Of a DNA stretch of 64,000 nucleotides, positions 62,000 through 64,000 are shown piece after piece. How positions within the stretch are numbered: position 1 is the stretch's first letter; each line of letters opens with the position of its first letter. Under the pieces are notes generated by a model. The model had not been told where the DNA came from, searched no databases, and saw only the letters and a list, made by a program, of their open reading frames with translations. The position numbers and the translations under genes were made by a program. The stretch comes from Chryseobacterium lathyri (GTDB lineage Bacteria; Bacteroidota; Bacteroidia; Flavobacteriales; Weeksellaceae), in NCBI RefSeq assembly GCF_030812195.1, contig NZ_JAUSSF010000001.1, positions 1,302,001 through 1,366,000 on the forward strand. The letters run 5' to 3'.

Positions 62000-62566
62000 C
62001 TATTGATTTCCTAAAACTTTGTTAATTGCTTTTGGGAATATTTCATATTCAATATGATGTACTTTCTCTGCTATGGTTTCCGGGGTATCTTCTGCCGTTA
62101 CTTCAAATGATTTCTGCAGAATCGCTTCCCCTTCATCTATTCCTGGAGTTACAAAATGTACAGTAGCTCCACTTTCTTTTTCTTTGGCTTCAATAACCGC
62201 ATGATGAACGTACATTCCCCACATTCCTTTTCCTCCGAATTTCGGAAGCAGTGCCGGATGGATATTGATAATTTTCCCGGTCCAGTTTTCACAGAACTCA
62301 GGTTTCAGGATGGATAAGAACCCTGCCAATACAATCAGATCCGTATCTTTCGGAATCACATTCCCCAGTTCACTGCTGAAGTTTTTTCCTCTTGGGATCA
62401 GAATGTTTTCTATTTTATGATTTTTTGCTCTTTCAAGTCCGTAACATTCTCTGTCTGCTACTACCAGAGATACTTTTGCATTTTGGATCTCTCCGCTGTC
62501 AATAGTGTCTATGATTCTCTGCAGGTTGGTACCGGAACCCGAAACGAGTATAACGATGTTTTTCAT
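62000..62566 (-). CDS. purN: Phosphoribosylglycinamide formyltransferase
   Basis: Transfers a formyl group from 10-formyl-THF to GAR, step 3 of purine synthesis. The 188-residue protein shows the phosphate loop VSGSGTNLQ, the catalytic H103 in NIHPALLPKF and D144 in PGIDEGEAI. It is flanked on both sides by copies of the same palindromic repeat and lies 84 bases after purM. Confidence 0.96.
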   Translation of the reverse strand: MKNIVILVSGSGTNLQRIIDTIDSGEIQNAKVSLVVADRECYGLERAKNHKIENILIPRGKNFSSELGNVIPKDTDLIVLAGFLSILKPEFCENWTGKIINIHPALLPKFGGKGMWGMYVHHAVIEAKEKESGATVHFVTPGIDEGEAILQKSFEVTAEDTPETIAEKVHHIEYEIFPKAINKVLGNQ

Positions 62567-62572
62567 GCTGTT

Positions 62573-62657
62573 AATGTAACAATGTATCAGTCTAACAATG
62601 TAACAATGAATTCAATTGGTACACCGGTACATTGTTATATTGTTATATTGTTATATT
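62573..62657. repeat. Palindromic intergenic repeat, copy 2 (between purM and purN)
   Basis: It shares its first 40 bases exactly with copy 1. Arms at 62593-62608 and 62630-62645 are complementary with one mismatch around a GGTACACCGGTAC centre. The right end carries a TTATATTG tandem, and the purM stop codon (62651-62653) and last codons lie inside it. Confidence 0.82.
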
Positions 62658-63643
62658 GTTAAATTAATCTTCTCGCTTCCTTCCGTGATCTCCCCGATTT
62701 CGTAAGCATCGTCCAGAAGGTGTAATACTTTTTCAGCGTGATCTGCATCTGCAACGATGATCATACCTACTCCCATATTGAAGGTTCCGAACATTTCTTC
62801 ACGGGATACTCCGCCTCTTTTTTCCAATTCAAGCATTACACTAGGAATTTTGATCTTGGCAGCATCGATAGAAGCGCATAATCCTTCCGGAATAATTCTT
62901 GGAACATTTTCATAAAGACCACCACCTGTAATGTGGGCAATACCGGAAACTTTTACTTCTTCCAATACTTTGTGAATGTCTTTATAATATAATCTTGTAG
63001 GCACTAAAAGGGTTTCGTATAAAGGTTTTCCTTCAAACTCTTCTTCGAAGTTAGGGAATACTTTTCTCACCAATGAAAATCCGTTGGAGTGGAATCCTGA
63101 GCTTGGCAGAGCAATAATTTTGTTTCCTGCTTTGATGGTAGAACCGTCAATGATCTGATCTTTTTCAACAATTCCTACACAGAATCCGGCAACATCATAA
63201 TCTCCCGGCTGGTACATTCCCGGCATTTCAGCAGTCTCACCACCAATCAATGCGCAGTTGTTATCCTTACACGCTTTAACCATTCCAAGAACAATCTCAG
63301 CAGCAATTTCCGAATCAAGCTTACCGCAAGCCAGATAATCTAAGAAGAATAATGGTTTTGCACCGTGGCAAAGGATATCGTTGGCACACATGGCGAAACA
63401 GTCAATACCGATAGAGTCGTATTGTTTGGTATCCAAAGCTACTTTCAGTTTCGTTCCTACTCCGTCTGTTCCTGAAACCAGCACAGGATTTTTGTATCCT
63501 CCGATCTCATAGAAAGCTCCAAAACTTCCCAAATGGTTCAATACATTTGAGTTGTGGGTTTCGCCTACTGCTTTTTTGATCTTATCAACCGTTTTGTACC
63601 CTTCTTCTTTGTCTACGCCTGCTGATTTGTAAGTGTTGCTCAT
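62651..63643 (-). CDS. purM: Phosphoribosylformylglycinamidine cyclo-ligase
   Basis: Closes the imidazole ring to form AIR, step 5 of purine synthesis. The 330-residue protein shows GVDKEEGYKTVDKIK near the start, VSGTDGVGTKLKVAL, CANDILCHGAKPLFFLDYLA and GGETAEMPGMY, then ITGGGLYENVPRII. Its last residues (INLTI) and stop are encoded by repeat copy 2. I saw no clear promoter in the gap upstream, so the gene may be driven from beyond the terminator at 63768 or by a weak box. Confidence 0.96.
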   Translation of the reverse strand: MSNTYKSAGVDKEEGYKTVDKIKKAVGETHNSNVLNHLGSFGAFYEIGGYKNPVLVSGTDGVGTKLKVALDTKQYDSIGIDCFAMCANDILCHGAKPLFFLDYLACGKLDSEIAAEIVLGMVKACKDNNCALIGGETAEMPGMYQPGDYDVAGFCVGIVEKDQIIDGSTIKAGNKIIALPSSGFHSNGFSLVRKVFPNFEEEFEGKPLYETLLVPTRLYYKDIHKVLEEVKVSGIAHITGGGLYENVPRIIPEGLCASIDAAKIKIPSVMLELEKRGGVSREEMFGTFNMGVGMIIVADADHAEKVLHLLDDAYEIGEITEGSEKINLTI

Positions 63644-63651
63644 GTTACTTA

Positions 63652-63717
63652 GATTTTTAGATATTAGATTTCAGATTTCAGATTATTGTATGTCTACGAT
63701 CTGACATCTGATGTCTT
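63652..63717. repeat. Intergenic AGATTTCAGAT-type repeat ahead of purM
   Basis: Runs of TTAGATATTAGATTTCAGATTTCAG, in part, and of CTGACATCTGATGTC form a degenerate repeat with a small palindrome. The same wording recurs in other gaps (for example 24145-24199 and 58862-58884). Confidence 0.55.
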
Positions 63718-63767
63718 TTTATCTTTATATTTCAATTACTTTTTATTCAGATTTCGAAAATAAAAAA

Positions 63768-63793
63768 GCCGACAATCTTGGTAGATTATCGGC
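63768..63793 (-). terminator. Terminator upstream of purM
   Basis: On the minus strand GCCGATAATCT pairs with AGATTGTCGGC (one G-U pair) over a 4-base loop and runs into TTTTTTATTTT. It should end the transcript of the partial gene at the window edge, or of the 24-codon frame just before it. Confidence 0.87.
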
Positions 63794-63800
63794 CGTTATC

Positions 63801-63875
63801 TTATCTCAGAATTTCAGAGTCCACAGTTTTCCCTTTCTCTGAGAAACATTCTTTAAAAGTGGTCTGAATTTTCAT
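63801..63875 (-). CDS. Possible 24-residue small protein
   Basis: ATG at 63875 opens a 24-codon frame (MKIQTTFKECFSEKGKTVDS, then EILR) that stops 7 bases before the strong terminator at 63768-63793. A purine-rich stretch (AAAGAAAAAAG) precedes the ATG. The position, between a gene end and its terminator, suits a small co-transcribed protein, but a chance frame of this length is common. I give it low weight. Confidence 0.25.
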   Translation of the reverse strand: MKIQTTFKECFSEKGKTVDSEILR

Positions 63876-63922
63876 CTTTTTTCTTTTTGCAAAAATAGTA
63901 ATTTTAAATTAATATTCAAATT

Positions 63923-64000
63923 CTATTTTTCAAGGATGGTTTCAATGGCTGCAATCTTCTTGATTTTTTCTTTTAATTCGCTGTCTTTCTCTGCATTAGA
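63923..64000 (-). CDS. C-terminal end of an unidentified gene (partial)
   Basis: The window edge cuts a minus-strand frame, leaving 25 codons and a TAG stop. The residues read SNAEKDSELKEKIKKIAAIE and then TILEK, a charged amphipathic helix. Too little remains to name the family. It is followed by an AT-rich gap and a terminator before purM. Confidence 0.55.
   Translation of the reverse strand, partial: SNAEKDSELKEKIKKIAAIETILEK

Noticed and set aside
62593..62657. CRISPR-like repeats
   Set aside because: The short tandem words have no unique spacers of constant length and no cas genes are present; they are better read as a palindromic repeat.

Overview
The window reads as chromosomal DNA of a Flavobacteriales bacterium, most likely Chryseobacterium or a close relative in the Weeksellaceae. 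The supporting signs are: AT-rich DNA; TAnnTTTG promoter boxes typical of Bacteroidota; weak Shine-Dalgarno sites; two secreted enzymes with type IX secretion (T9SS) C-terminal sorting tails; a fused SecDF; and many Bacteroidota-style lipoproteins and TonB-linked barrels. The genus is an inference from protein style, not from a search. I found no rRNA, tRNA, CRISPR array, prophage or complete insertion sequence. About 56 genes fill the window, and most are housekeeping.

Left part (1-14200): an arginine operon on the minus strand (GNAT acetyltransferase, argG, argC), then a plus-strand block that looks like one short-chain fatty acid module. It holds an orphan InsA-like zinc-ribbon/HTH protein, a porin, an MHS-type MFS carrier, two small membrane proteins, a symporter-fused histidine kinase resembling CrbS/CbrA, a receiver-only response regulator, a PrpE-like acyl-CoA synthetase and acetyl-CoA synthetase. 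Uptake, sensing and activation of acetate or propionate therefore sit side by side.

Middle (14370-33040): stress and housekeeping genes. These are a small unknown protein, a RelA/SpoT enzyme, NhaA, a YihY-type membrane protein, RlmH, TrmL, a tatA-PAP2-TPR operon, a Tet-like efflux pump, SecDF, a T9SS-tagged sugar dehydrogenase, HemN, a repeat-type secreted protein and an amino acid permease. A perfect 22-bp GC-rich palindrome lies at 20733-20779, and a terminator with no obvious upstream gene lies just before rlmH.

Next (33200-54800): PnuC with a GGFR-repeat lipoprotein, DapF, MltG, a TonB-type receptor-like barrel, a sugar-nucleotide trio (DegT aminotransferase, GalE, cytidylyltransferase-like protein), a T9SS subtilase, PEP carboxylase, a run of small secreted proteins around a YqhD-type alcohol dehydrogenase, a DEAD-box helicase, a UbiB-family kinase and a cold shock protein.

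Right part (54900-64000): a short Cys-rich peptide with a bacteriocin-like leader (54977-55141), a GNAT-nitrilase fusion, a small unknown protein, and the purine genes purM-purN-purH-purD followed by guaA, all on the minus strand. Two copies of a palindromic repeat flank purN. The window ends inside the C-terminus of an unidentified gene. The items most worth a second look are the Cys-rich peptide, the acetate-switch cluster with its receiver-only regulator, and the palindromic intergenic repeats.
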